Notes under the pieces: model-generated
What the model was told of the DNA's origin: nothing
The model's database searches: none
What the model saw: the letters and a program-made list of their open reading frames with translations, nothing else
Translations under genes and position numbers: made by a program
In this document: in pieces, positions 7,341 through 20,318 of the stretch
Position numbering within the stretch: the stretch's first letter is position 1
How the letters are laid out: the number at the start of each line of letters is the position of its first letter
Source of the DNA: Actinomycetota bacterium
GTDB taxonomy: Bacteria; Actinomycetota; Actinomycetes; Propionibacteriales; Propionibacteriaceae
Assembly: GCA_020161015.1 (NCBI GenBank)
Contig: JAIUOT010000014.1
Span: forward strand, 62,001 to 126,000
Length of the DNA stretch: 64,000 nucleotides
Direction: 5' to 3'

Positions 7341-8312
7341 ATGGAGCACCTGCCCGTCGTCGACTGGCCCTTCGCAGCGAGCACCGGCAGGGCGCTCGTC
7401 CACCCGGGGCCGGACGCCGGCCCGTCCGAGATCGCCGGCCTGGTCGCCGACCTGCGCGACGCCGCGTCCCGGGCGACCGGACACGTCGCGGAGGTGACCC
7501 GGCTGGAGCGTCCCGCGCCCGCGGAGGTGCTCGTGGTCGACCGGGCCAGCTGGGTCACGGCGGTGTGCGGCTCGGCGAGTGCCATGCTGGCCGGCGTCGG
7601 CGCCCACGAGCCCGACTCGGCGGTGGCCCGCGTCCGCGCCCGTGCCCTGGGCGCCCAGGCCGGTGGCGTGTTCGCCCTCGTCGCGGCGCGCATCCTCGGC
7701 CAGTTCGACCCGTTCTCCGACCCGTCGCGGCTGCTGCTCGTCGCCCCCAACGTCCTGCTGGTCGAGCGCGAGCTCGGCGCGGTCCCGTCCGACTTCCGGC
7801 TGTGGGTGTGCCTGCACGAGGAGACCCACCGGTTCCAGTTCGGGCACGCCCCGTGGCTGCGCGGGCACCTTCTCGGCCTGTTCGCCGAGCTCCTCGAGGG
7901 TGACGAGCTGCGGTTCGGCTGGCCGGAGGCGGGACGCCCGACGAGCGTGCGTGACCTCATCGCCAACCCTGCGCAGCGGGAGGCCTTCGACCAGGTGACG
8001 GCGGTCATGTCGCTGATGGAGGGCCACGCCGACGTGATGATGGACCGCGTCGGCACGGCGGTCGTGCCGAGCTACCCGGCGATCCGCAGGGCCTTCGAGT
8101 CGCGCCGTGACCAGAAGGGGTGGGGCAGCTGGGTGCGCCGGCTCCTCGGCTTCGACCTCAAGCGCGAGCAGTACCGCGACGGTGCGGGGTTCTGCCGCCA
8201 GGTGATCGACGCCGCCGGCGTCGAGACCCTCAACCGGGCGTTCGAGGCGCCCGGACTGCTGCCGACGCTCCACGAGGTGCACGACCCGCAGCTGTGGCTG
8301 CACCGGATCTGA
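7341..8312 (+). CDS. Zinc-dependent metalloprotease family protein (DUF2342)
   Basis: A 323-residue protein with the zincin signature HEETH (residues 159-163) and a downstream MEGHADVMMD stretch that may supply the third zinc ligand. It belongs to an actinobacterial family often annotated as a zinc metalloprotease; its substrate is unknown. There is no signal peptide, so it should act in the cytoplasm. TAGGGT ends 6 nt before the ATG, suggesting leaderless transcription. It overlaps tilS by one base (TGATG). Confidence 0.88.
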   Translation: MEHLPVVDWPFAASTGRALVHPGPDAGPSEIAGLVADLRDAASRATGHVAEVTRLERPAPAEVLVVDRASWVTAVCGSASAMLAGVGAHEPDSAVARVRARALGAQAGGVFALVAARILGQFDPFSDPSRLLLVAPNVLLVERELGAVPSDFRLWVCLHEETHRFQFGHAPWLRGHLLGLFAELLEGDELRFGWPEAGRPTSVRDLIANPAQREAFDQVTAVMSLMEGHADVMMDRVGTAVVPSYPAIRRAFESRRDQKGWGSWVRRLLGFDLKREQYRDGAGFCRQVIDAAGVETLNRAFEAPGLLPTLHEVHDPQLWLHRI

Positions 8313-9286
8313 TGGCCCGTCGGGCGCTCGGGCCCGCGACCCTCGAGGTGGTGCGGGCGGTCGAGGCTGCCCTCACCGGCCCGGCCCTCGTCGCCTGCTC
8401 CGGCGGACCCGACTCGCTGGCGCTGGCCGCGGCGGCCGCCGTGGTGGCGCGGCGCACCGGCGTCGTCGTGCGCGCGGCCGTGGTCGACCACGGCCTCCAG
8501 CCGGGCTCGGACGCGGTGGCCGCACTGGTCGCCGAGCGGCTTGCCGGGCTGGGAATGCCGGCCCGGGTGCTCACGGTCGAGGTGGACGCCTCCGGAGAGG
8601 GTCCGGAGGCCGCAGCGCGCCACGCGCGCTACGCGGCGCTGGAGGAGGCCGCCGGAGGTGACGACCTGCTGCTGGGCCACACTCTCGACGACCAGGCGGA
8701 GACCGTCCTGCTGGGGCTGGCCCGGGGGTCGGGCGCACGGTCGCTCGCCGGGATGCCGGCGCGCCGCGGGCGCGTCGTCCGTCCGCTGCTCGGGGTGCGC
8801 GCCGCGACCACCCGGAGGGCCTGCGCGGAACTGGGCCTCGAGCCGTGGCTCGACCCGCACAACGCGGACGACCGCTTCACGCGGGTGAGGGTCCGTGCGC
8901 GCGTGCTGCCCCTGCTCGAGGCCGAGCTCGGGCCCGGCATCGCCGAGGCGCTCGCCCGCTCCGCCACGCTCGTCCGCGCCGACGCCGACCTCCTGGACGC
9001 CCTCGCCGCCGCCGAACGGGCGTCCCACCCGGAGCCGGAACCGGCCTGCGACTGGCTGGCGTCGCTGCCGCCCGCGCTGCGGGGACGCGTCCTGCGGGAC
9101 TGGCTGCGCGAGGCCGGCGCCGCCGACGTGACGGCGGGGCACGTCGCGGCCGTGGACGCGCTGGTCACCGCCTGGCACGGCCAGCGCGGGGCGGACGTGC
9201 CCGGGCTGCGGGTGCGGCGCGTCGACGGCCGCCTGCGGGTTTCACCGCCGGGGCCGGGGCGACCGCCGGCTTCGTCACGGGGGTAA
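8312..9286 (+). CDS. tilS: tRNA(Ile)-lysidine synthetase
   Basis: Attaches lysine to the wobble cytidine of the AUA-reading tRNA-Ile, switching its codon and charging identity. The PP-loop ATP motif SGGPDS is at residues 30-35, followed by VVDHGLQ and GHTLDDQAET, both typical of TilS. At 324 residues it is the short actinobacterial form. The start overlaps the metalloprotease stop. Its TAA stop forms part of the -10 hexamer for hpt. Confidence 0.94.
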   Translation: MARRALGPATLEVVRAVEAALTGPALVACSGGPDSLALAAAAAVVARRTGVVVRAAVVDHGLQPGSDAVAALVAERLAGLGMPARVLTVEVDASGEGPEAAARHARYAALEEAAGGDDLLLGHTLDDQAETVLLGLARGSGARSLAGMPARRGRVVRPLLGVRAATTRRACAELGLEPWLDPHNADDRFTRVRVRARVLPLLEAELGPGIAEALARSATLVRADADLLDALAAAERASHPEPEPACDWLASLPPALRGRVLRDWLREAGAADVTAGHVAAVDALVTAWHGQRGADVPGLRVRRVDGRLRVSPPGPGRPPASSRG

Positions 9287-9289
9287 GGT
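9284..9289 (+). promoter_or_regulatory. -10 element for leaderless hpt
   Basis: TAAGGT ends 6 nt before the GTG start of hpt and includes the tilS stop codon. There is no ribosome site between. This is an internal promoter that would let hpt and ftsH be made independently of tilS. Confidence 0.55.
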
Positions 9290-9295
9290 CTCCGC

Positions 9296-9847
9296 GTGGA
9301 TTCCGCTGACATCACCGCCGACCTGTCCGAGGTCCTCTACACCAAGGCCGACATCGAGACCCGCCTCGCCGAGATCGGCGCGCAGGTCGACCGCGACTAC
9401 GCCGGCAAGAACCCCCTGCTGGTGGGCGTGCTGAACGGCGCGGTGATGGTCATGGCCGACCTGTCCCGCACGCTGCACATCGACTGCGCGATGGACTGGA
9501 TGGCGATCTCCTCCTACGGCATGGGCACCCAGTCCTCCGGCGTGGTGCGCATCCTCAAGGACCTCTCCACCGACCTCGAGGGACGCCACGTGCTGGTGGT
9601 GGAGGACATCATCGACACCGGGCTCACGCTGACCTACCTCATGCAGAACCTCGCGTCCCGCAACCCGGCGAGCCTGGAGATCATGGCGATGTTCCGCAAG
9701 CCGGACGCCATGAAGGCCGAGATCGACGTGAAGTACATCGGCTTCGACCTGCCCAACCAGTTCGTCGTGGGCTACGGCCTGGACTACGCGGGCCGCTACC
9801 GCAACCTCACCGACGTCGGGATCCTGGCCCCTCACGTCTACAGCTGA
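9296..9847 (+). CDS. hpt: Hypoxanthine phosphoribosyltransferase
   Basis: Purine salvage enzyme that converts hypoxanthine or guanine plus PRPP to IMP or GMP. The PRPP-binding signature VLVVEDIIDTGLTL is intact, and the SYGMGTQSSG flexible loop and the GYGLDYAGRYRNL C-terminus match the family. It has 183 residues, a GTG start and an apparent leaderless promoter. The tilS-hpt-ftsH order is conserved across many bacteria. Confidence 0.97.
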   Translation: MDSADITADLSEVLYTKADIETRLAEIGAQVDRDYAGKNPLLVGVLNGAVMVMADLSRTLHIDCAMDWMAISSYGMGTQSSGVVRILKDLSTDLEGRHVLVVEDIIDTGLTLTYLMQNLASRNPASLEIMAMFRKPDAMKAEIDVKYIGFDLPNQFVVGYGLDYAGRYRNLTDVGILAPHVYS

Positions 9848-9881
9848 CCCCGCCCCGACCAGCGGGCGGGACCGCCGGAGC

Positions 9882-9919
9882 CGGTTGCGCGCTTCGGTAT
9901 CGTCCTATGTGCGCAACCG
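9882..9919. promoter_or_regulatory. Inverted repeat spanning the ftsH promoter region
   Basis: Nine-base arms CGGTTGCGC (9882-9890) and GCGCAACCG (9911-9919) are perfect complements around 20 nt that contain -10-like TATs. It ends 21 nt before the ftsH start codon. It could be an operator or a 5' leader hairpin. It does not match an HspR or ClgR site that I can recognise. Confidence 0.5.
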
Positions 9920-9940
9920 CGCCGCTGACGAAGGCAGGTA

Positions 9941-12226
<2,286 letters not shown>

Positions 12227-12227
12227 G

Positions 12228-12788
12228 GTGGGCATCGACCTGGAGCGGGTGGCGGCAGCCGTCCGCGAGATCCTGATCGGCGTCGGGGAGGACCCCGATC
12301 GCGATGGCCTGCGCGACACCCCGATGCGGGTGGCGAAGGCGTACGGCGAGATGTTCAGCGGGCTGCGGTCCGACCCGGCGGAGGTGCTCTCGACCACCTT
12401 CGACCTCGGGCACGACGAGATGGTGCTGGTGCGTGACATCGAGGTGTGGAGCACGTGCGAGCACCACCTCCTGCCGTTCACCGGCGTGGCCCACGTCGGC
12501 TACATCCCCTCGCACGGACGCATCACCGGGCTCAGCAAGCTCGCGCGGCTCGTCGACGCCTTCGCCAAGCGGCCGCAGGTGCAGGAGCGCCTGACGTCCG
12601 AGGTGGCGGACGCCCTGGTCGAGCACCTCAGCCCGCAGGGCGTGATCGTGGTGATCGAGTGCGAGCACCTGTGCATGACGATGCGTGGCGTCCGCAAGCC
12701 CGGCGCGAAGACCGTCACGAGCGCCGTCCGCGGCGTGATGGCGAACCCCGCCACCCGCGCAGAGGCGATGAGCCTGATCATCGGCTGA
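12228..12788 (+). CDS. folE: GTP cyclohydrolase I
   Basis: First enzyme of folate synthesis: GTP to 7,8-dihydroneopterin triphosphate. The zinc ligands are visible in [10 protein letters not shown] and in ECEHLCM. GTG at 12228 is taken as the start because it follows the ftsH stop by one base, has a GGGAG ribosome site at good distance and gives the usual length (186 residues). Upstream in-frame codons would overlap ftsH in another frame. Confidence 0.96.
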   Translation: MGIDLERVAAAVREILIGVGEDPDRDGLRDTPMRVAKAYGEMFSGLRSDPAEVLSTTFDLGHDEMVLVRDIEVWSTCEHHLLPFTGVAHVGYIPSHGRITGLSKLARLVDAFAKRPQVQERLTSEVADALVEHLSPQGVIVVIECEHLCMTMRGVRKPGAKTVTSAVRGVMANPATRAEAMSLIIG

Positions 12789-12864
12789 ACCCGCACCACC
12801 CCCGCCGCCCGCCCCACCCCGTCCCCGCCCCCTCCCCCTCCCCACCCCGCGTTTGCTGCCGATC

Positions 12865-12902
12865 GCAACTCCCGCTACCGGAATTCCGGTAGCGGGAGTT
12901 GC
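12865..12902. repeat. Perfect 38-bp palindrome in folE-folP gap
   Basis: A 17-bp arm (GCAACTCCCGCTACCGG) and its exact complement meet at AATT with no loop. Upstream, the plus strand from about 12790 is an almost pure C-rich tract; downstream, to about 13035, it is G- and purine-rich. A second imperfect pairing (CCGCGTTTGC near 12848 with GCGAACGCGG near 12911) would extend the structure. It could terminate folE transcription, but the lack of a loop and the outer symmetry look more like a repetitive extragenic palindrome. Confidence 0.75.
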
Positions 12903-13051
12903 ATTCGGGGGCGAACGCGGACCTGGGGGGCGGGCCGGGTGGGCGAACGCCGGGCCAATGCCGGGCTGGTGGGACGGCGGAAGGAGAGGCGGAGAGCCGG
13001 GCGGAAAGGGGGCGGAGAGCGGGAGAGGGTGGGGTTCGTTAGGCTTTCGCG

Positions 13052-13906
13052 GTGACCACGCTGCCGCAGCCCGGACGCACCCTGGTGATGGGGATCCTCA
13101 ACGTCACCCCGGACTCGTTCTCCGACGGTGGCGAGTTCCTGGCCGTGGAGGCGGCGGTCGCGCACGGGCTGGCCCTGCACGCCGAGGGGGCCGACATCGT
13201 GGACGTGGGGGGCGAGTCCACCCGTCCCGGCGCCCAGCGTGCGGACGTGGAGACCGAACTGGCGCGGGTCGTTCCGGTCGTCGAGCGGCTCTCCGCCGCC
13301 GGCGTGCCGGTGTCGGTCGACACCATGCGCGCGGCGGTGGCCGCGGCGGCCGTCCACGCCGGCGCCGTGCTGGTGAACGACGTCTCCGGCGGGCTCGCGG
13401 ACCCCGCGATGCTGCCGACCGTGGCCGACCTCGGGGCGTCGTACGTCGCCATGCACTGGCGCGGCCACTCCGAGACGATGTCTGACCTCGCCGTCTACGA
13501 CGACGTCGTGATCGACGTCTGCGCGGAACTTTCCGAACGACTCGCCGCCGCGCTCGCCGCGGGCATCCGGCGTGACCGGGTGGTGCTCGACCCGGGCCTC
13601 GGCTTCGCGAAGACCGCCGCGCACAACTGGGCGCTGCTGGGCCGGCTGGACGCCCTCGCGGCCCTCGGCCAGCCCCTGCTCGTGGGCGCCTCCCGCAAGC
13701 GCTTCCTCGGTGCCCTGCTCGCCGAGGGCGACGACCCGCGCCCTGTCCGCGAGCGTGAGGACGCCGGCGTCGCCATCACGGCGCTGGTCGCGGCGGCCGG
13801 CGCCTGGGGCGTGCGGACGCACACGGCCCGGCCCCACCGGGACGCGATCGCCGTCGCCGGGCGCCTGGCGGCGGAGCCCCAGCGGGAGGGACGCGCCGGA
13901 CGGTAG
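13052..13906 (+). CDS. folP: Dihydropteroate synthase
   Basis: Joins dihydropterin pyrophosphate to p-aminobenzoate; this is the sulfonamide target. Both signatures are present: MGILNVTPDSFSDGG at the N-terminus and DVGGESTRPGA, with the later GLGFAKT and SRKRFLG pterin-binding segments. It has 284 residues. The GTG start has TAGGCT ending 6 nt upstream and no ribosome site, so the transcript is probably leaderless and begins a new unit after the palindrome. Confidence 0.96.
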   Translation: MTTLPQPGRTLVMGILNVTPDSFSDGGEFLAVEAAVAHGLALHAEGADIVDVGGESTRPGAQRADVETELARVVPVVERLSAAGVPVSVDTMRAAVAAAAVHAGAVLVNDVSGGLADPAMLPTVADLGASYVAMHWRGHSETMSDLAVYDDVVIDVCAELSERLAAALAAGIRRDRVVLDPGLGFAKTAAHNWALLGRLDALAALGQPLLVGASRKRFLGALLAEGDDPRPVREREDAGVAITALVAAAGAWGVRTHTARPHRDAIAVAGRLAAEPQREGRAGR

Positions 13907-13930
13907 GGTCGGCGCAGAGGAGGTGGCTGC

Positions 13931-14296
13931 ATGGACCGTCCCGACCAGATCAGGTTGACCGGCCTGGAGGTGACCGCGCGCCACGGCGTGTACGCGGAGG
14001 AGAAGGTCACTCCGCAGCTGTTCGTGATCGACCTGTGCTGCAGCCTGCGTCCCCGTCCCGACACCGACGACCTGGCCACCACCGTCGACTACTCCGAGCT
14101 CGCGCAGCGGGTCGCCCGCGTCGCCGGGGAGGGATCGCTCGACCTGATCGAGACCCTCGCCGAGCGGGTCGCCCAGACCTGCCTGGCGGAGGAACTGGTG
14201 GTCGCGGTCGAGGTGACCGTCCACAAGCCGCAGGCGCCGCTGCCGGTCCCGGTGGCGGACGTCGCCGTCAGCATCACCAGGAGGAAGCCCGCATGA
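13931..14296 (+). CDS. folB: Dihydroneopterin aldolase
   Basis: Converts dihydroneopterin to 6-hydroxymethyl-dihydropterin. It has 121 residues, with the family's N-terminal GLEVTARHGVYAEEK (HGV pterin loop) and C-terminal VTVHKPQAPLPV. A strong AGAGGAGG ribosome site precedes the ATG, with a TAGGGT hexamer at about 13904. The stop overlaps the folK start (ATGA). Confidence 0.95.
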   Translation: MDRPDQIRLTGLEVTARHGVYAEEKVTPQLFVIDLCCSLRPRPDTDDLATTVDYSELAQRVARVAGEGSLDLIETLAERVAQTCLAEELVVAVEVTVHKPQAPLPVPVADVAVSITRRKPA

Positions 14297-14829
14297 CCTA
14301 CCTCGACGTCGACACCCTGTCCGGCATGGCGCCGCTGAGGGTCGCGGTGTTCTCCCTGGGGTCGAACCTCGGTGACCGCTTCGAGTACCTCCAGGGCGCC
14401 GTCGGTGCCCTGCGCGCCACCCCCGGCCTGAAGATCACCGGCGTGTCCTCGGTCTACGAGACCACGCCCGTCGGGCTGGTCGAACAACCCGACTTCCTGA
14501 ACATCGTGGTGGTCACCGAGTCCACGCTGCCGTCCATGGTGATGCTCGAGCGCGCCCTGGCGATCGAGGACGCGTACTCGCGCGTCCGCGTCGTACCCGG
14601 GGGGCCGCGCACTGTCGACGTCGACCTGATCGCGGTCGGCGACCGGGTGCTGAACGGCGAGAACCTCACGCTTCCTCATCCGCGAGCCCACGAGCGGGCG
14701 TTCGTGCTGGCGCCCTGGCTCGAGGTCGAGCCGGAGGCGGAGCTGGTCGGGCACGGCCGGGTGGCCGACCTGCTGGCCGGGCTGGACGCCACCGGCGTGC
14801 GCCGGCGCGACGACCTCCGGGTGGAGTGA
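14293..14829 (+). CDS. folK: 2-amino-4-hydroxy-6-hydroxymethyldihydropteridine pyrophosphokinase
   Basis: Transfers pyrophosphate from ATP to hydroxymethyl-dihydropterin, the step before FolP. Visible hallmarks: SLGSNLGDR at the N-terminus, the VDVDLIAVGD metal-binding segment and LPHPRAHERAFVLAPW. It has 178 residues and starts inside the folB stop, so it is translationally coupled. Confidence 0.96.
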   Translation: MTYLDVDTLSGMAPLRVAVFSLGSNLGDRFEYLQGAVGALRATPGLKITGVSSVYETTPVGLVEQPDFLNIVVVTESTLPSMVMLERALAIEDAYSRVRVVPGGPRTVDVDLIAVGDRVLNGENLTLPHPRAHERAFVLAPWLEVEPEAELVGHGRVADLLAGLDATGVRRRDDLRVE

Positions 14830-15350
14830 TGCCCCCGTCCGTTCGCAGCCCGGGGACGGTGCGCCCGACCGGTTGGCAGGCGGTCGGCGTCGCCGTGGTG
14901 GTCGGCGCCGGCATCGGCTGGTCGCTGTTCACGGCCCTGGACAAGTTCGGGGTGGAGCTGCCGCGCCTCCCGCTGATGGTCACCCTGGCGATCGCCGTCC
15001 TCGCTGCCGTGGTGGGGACGCAGGCCGTGCTGGCCCACCGGATGATCCAGGTGCGGCGCCAACCGGTCCCTCCCGGACGCGCGGTCGCCCTCCTCGTGCT
15101 GGGCAAGTCCTGCCTGCTCGCCGGCGCCGGGCTCGCCGGCGGCTATGCCGCGGTGGCGGCCTACTTCTGGTCGCGCCTGGAGGCCAGCCTGCCCAGGGAG
15201 ATCGTCGTGAGTTCCGCCGCGGCCGTGGTGGCGAGTGTCGCGCTCGGCATCGCCGGTGCGTTCCTGGAACGTGCGTGCCGAATTCCGGGTCCCCCGGACG
15301 AGGACGCCACGCCGCCCGACATTCCGGGAAGTGCGGATACCCCTAGCTAG
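14829..15350 (+). CDS. DUF3180 family membrane protein
   Basis: An integral membrane protein of 173 residues with about four hydrophobic segments (for example VGVAVVVGAGIGWSLF and VTLAIAVLAAVVGTQAVL). It always follows folK in many actinobacteria, but its function is unknown. The start overlaps the folK stop (TGATG); GTG at 14826 is an alternative. The polar C-terminal tail is cytoplasmic by the positive-inside rule only weakly. Confidence 0.88.
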   Translation: MPPSVRSPGTVRPTGWQAVGVAVVVGAGIGWSLFTALDKFGVELPRLPLMVTLAIAVLAAVVGTQAVLAHRMIQVRRQPVPPGRAVALLVLGKSCLLAGAGLAGGYAAVAAYFWSRLEASLPREIVVSSAAAVVASVALGIAGAFLERACRIPGPPDEDATPPDIPGSADTPS

Positions 15351-15360
15351 ACTCCGGGGC

Positions 15361-15945
15361 GTGAATACCGCCGTCACGCCGAGAAAAGCGAATCCTTCCC
15401 CGCTGCGCCGTTACGCGTGGCTCTCGTTGCTCTCCACGGCCGTCGTCGCAGTTGCCGCCGCTTTCGGCGGGGTCTGGATGGTTCGTGCCGGGGTCGCGGT
15501 TGCCGTGATCGGTGGCTTCCTCGCCTGTGGTTTCGCCTGGCGCGAACTCCGGGTGACGCGAACCACGATGATGGCCCAGCAGTCCGCCGATTCCCGGCGG
15601 GCTGGGGAGAAGCTGCACGCCGAGCGCGTCCAGCATGTCCGGTTGCTCCAGGTGCTCCAGGCCCGAAACGGCGAGCTGCGCAGCAAGCTGACGATGTCCC
15701 GGGCAGAGTCCGCCCGGCTGGCGCAGGAGGCCGCCCAGCTGCGCGGCGACAAGGCCGCGCTCCAGGTGCAGCTCTCCGAGCACCAGGCCGCGGCGGAAGC
15801 GGAGGTCCTCGCCCTGCCGCGCCGGGTTTCCGGACGCGGTGACGCGGTCGACCTGTGGGACGGCGACGCCGCCCCCACCGTGGTCGAACTGCAGGCGCTG
15901 GCCAACCCGCCGGAGTTCCCCGGCGAGCAGCGCCAGCACGCCTGA
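15361..15945 (+). CDS. Membrane protein with coiled-coil domain, unknown function
   Basis: A 194-residue protein. Two adjacent hydrophobic segments (about residues 19-41 and 44-62) form an N-terminal hairpin. A long predicted coiled coil follows (about 75-150, with LLQVLQARNGELRSKL and AQLRGDKAALQVQL), then a short acidic tail. I do not recognise a named family. The GTG start has TAGACT ending 7 nt upstream; that hexamer includes the stop codon of the preceding gene. A scaffold or envelope role is possible but is not shown by the sequence. Confidence 0.8.
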   Translation: MNTAVTPRKANPSPLRRYAWLSLLSTAVVAVAAAFGGVWMVRAGVAVAVIGGFLACGFAWRELRVTRTTMMAQQSADSRRAGEKLHAERVQHVRLLQVLQARNGELRSKLTMSRAESARLAQEAAQLRGDKAALQVQLSEHQAAAEAEVLALPRRVSGRGDAVDLWDGDAAPTVVELQALANPPEFPGEQRQHA

Positions 15946-16133
15946 GCCCCGCCTCCTCAGCGCGACGGCGCGCGCCGGTGCAATAGTGCTTATCCGCGCC
16001 TGGTGACGCCCTGATTCCCGGCGTGCGGAATTGGGTGCCGGCGTCCCCGCGATTCGACCGGTGAGACCCGGTGACCGCCCGCACAGCCGTGGGGGTTTGC
16101 GCGGCGATAAATGGGGAATAGACCCCGGTCAGT

Positions 16134-16161
16134 TTGCGGGAAGTGCACCCAGGTATATGCT
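16134..16161 (+). promoter_or_regulatory. Candidate lsr2 promoter
   Basis: TTGCGG (16134-16139) and TATGCT (16156-16161) are spaced 16 nt apart in the least GC-rich part of this gap (about 16100-16200). They lie 65 nt upstream of lsr2. The relative AT-richness could also allow Lsr2 to bind its own promoter, which is inference. Confidence 0.5.
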
Positions 16162-16225
16162 GGCGTCACTATTGGGGCAGCCAATAACCAAGTCGCGCTG
16201 CGACGACTTCTTCGAAAGGACCGAC

Positions 16226-16558
16226 ATGGCCAAGCGGGTGCAGGTCATCCACACTGACGACATCGATGGGAGCGAAGCCGCCGAGACGATCGCCTTCGCC
16301 CTCGACGGAATCAACTACAGCATCGATCTCTCCACAGAGAACGCCAAGAAGCTGAGGGACGCATTTGCGCCCTTCATCGCCGCCGGCGAGCGCGACCGGA
16401 ACAGTTCCGCCCGGCGCGCCGGCTCCAGCCGCCGCAAGTCCTCCGGCACCGCCGCCACGGATATCCGCGCCTGGGCCGCAGCCCAGGGAATGCAGGTCTC
16501 CGCGCGTGGCCGCGTCTCCGCCGAGGTCCGCGAGGCCTACGAGCGCGCTCACAGCTGA
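16226..16558 (+). CDS. lsr2: Nucleoid-associated protein Lsr2
   Basis: An H-NS-like bridging protein that coats AT-rich, often foreign DNA and silences it. The N-terminal dimerisation domain (MAKRVQVIHTDDIDG) is followed by a basic linker and a C-terminal DNA-binding domain with the minor-groove motif RGR at residues 94-96. At 110 residues it is the standard length. CGAAAGGA precedes the ATG at 16226; longer in-frame versions run into promoter sequence and are rejected. It lies upstream of clpC. Confidence 0.97.
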   Translation: MAKRVQVIHTDDIDGSEAAETIAFALDGINYSIDLSTENAKKLRDAFAPFIAAGERDRNSSARRAGSSRRKSSGTAATDIRAWAAAQGMQVSARGRVSAEVREAYERAHS

Positions 16559-16586
16559 CCCGGAGAAGTCGCAGCAACCCGCCCTT

Positions 16587-16620
16587 CCGCCCCCGGCTCG
16601 CACCGTCGAGCCGGGGGCGG
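16587..16620 (+). terminator. Terminator after lsr2
   Basis: A perfect 14-bp GC-rich stem (arms 16587-16600 and 16607-16620) closes over a CACCGT loop 30 nt after the lsr2 stop. A U-tract is lacking, as usual in this genome. Confidence 0.75.
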
Positions 16621-16790
16621 GCTGCGTCCACCGGCCGGGCAGTGGAGGGGTCCGCCGGCACCGATTGAGCCGCGGGCGAACAGCGGAACGAATGGGTGGG
16701 GGCCTGCGTTGACTAAGCTGAAGAGGCGAGCCAGGCCGGAATCCACCGATTCACGCTGTGCTTGCTCCGCCGGAATGAAGGAGTCCCAGC

Positions 16791-19286
<2,496 letters not shown>

Positions 19287-19296
19287 CCTGACACGG

Positions 19297-19331
19297 ACGA
19301 GGGCCCGACCAGGTGATGGTCGGGCCCTCGT
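19297..19331. terminator. Bidirectional terminator between clpC and DUF4190 gene
   Basis: A perfect 15-bp stem (19297-19311 with 19317-19331) encloses a 5-nt loop between the two convergent stops. Confidence 0.85.
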
Positions 19332-19355
19332 CGCGTCCGGGGAGGCGTCGGCCGG

Positions 19356-20198
19356 TTACGGCCCGAAGGTGGCCAGCGCGCCGATCATCAGCAGGACGAA
19401 CAGCACGCCGAGGCCCAGCAGGGCCGTGCCGATGATGCCGAGCACCAGCCCGGCGGTGAGCATGCCGCTGGGGCGCCAGCGCGCCGGGTCGTAGGACATC
19501 TCCCTGCGACCGCGGGCGGCGAGGTACCAGGCGATCGGGGCCAGCGGCCCGAAGGCCACGATGCCCAGGATCCCCAGCACCATGGAGATGGCCGCGTTGG
19601 GGTGCGGGGACGCCGGCGCGCCCCGGTAGCCGTAGTCGTGGGCGACCGGGTCGATGATCGCCGGCTGCCACGCCTGGCCGGCGTAGCCGCTCGCGGCGTA
19701 GGTGGGGTACGGCTGGTTCCCGATGCTGGCGGCCGGGCCGTTCGGCTCGGGGTAGGCGTCCGCGTACGGCGGCTGCGCGTAGGTGGCCGCGGGACGGGTG
19801 GGTGCCACGGTGGGCGGCGCCGTCCACGACGGGGCGGGACGGGGGTAGTCTGCCGGCGCGCCGTACCCGCCGACGGAGGGCTGCGCGGGGAAGGCCGACC
19901 CGGCCGGAGCGGGCGGCGCCGGAGCAGGCGGGGCCGGAGTCGCCGGGGACGGTGCCGCCGGGACAGACGGGATCGGCTGGGTCGCCACGATGTCGGGGAG
20001 CGGACGGGTGGGCTCGGCGGCCCGCGCCTGGCCGAGGCCGGGGCCCGACGCCCAGGGGTCCAGGGTCGCCAGCGGGTCGACGAGCGTCTCCTCCGGCAAC
20101 GGCGGGAGGGCGGGCTGGGCGAAGCCGGCGTCGGGTACCAGCGGGATCGTCTGCTCCGCCGGGCTGCCGCCTGCCTGGCCGGCGTTGGTGTCGGTCAT
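19356..20198 (-). CDS. Proline-rich DUF4190 membrane protein
   Basis: A 280-residue protein. The first two thirds are low-complexity and rich in Pro, Ala and Thr, with repeated APP/PAP runs. The C-terminal part has two transmembrane helices (about residues 205-225 and 247-275) split by the DUF4190 loop WYLAARGRREMSYDPA. Such proteins are common in actinobacteria; no function is established. A GGAG ribosome site precedes the ATG. Confidence 0.82.
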   Translation of the reverse strand: MTDTNAGQAGGSPAEQTIPLVPDAGFAQPALPPLPEETLVDPLATLDPWASGPGLGQARAAEPTRPLPDIVATQPIPSVPAAPSPATPAPPAPAPPAPAGSAFPAQPSVGGYGAPADYPRPAPSWTAPPTVAPTRPAATYAQPPYADAYPEPNGPAASIGNQPYPTYAASGYAGQAWQPAIIDPVAHDYGYRGAPASPHPNAAISMVLGILGIVAFGPLAPIAWYLAARGRREMSYDPARWRPSGMLTAGLVLGIIGTALLGLGVLFVLLMIGALATFGP

Positions 20199-20318
20199 TC
20201 GTCACTCCGCGAATCGGTCTGTGGTCGGACCCACGCTACCCGGTCCGTGCTCGGCGCAGGCAGCCCTGCCCCGGCGTGGTGCGGCCGGGCCGGGCGCCCG
20301 GCGACCTAGCCTGAGGCC

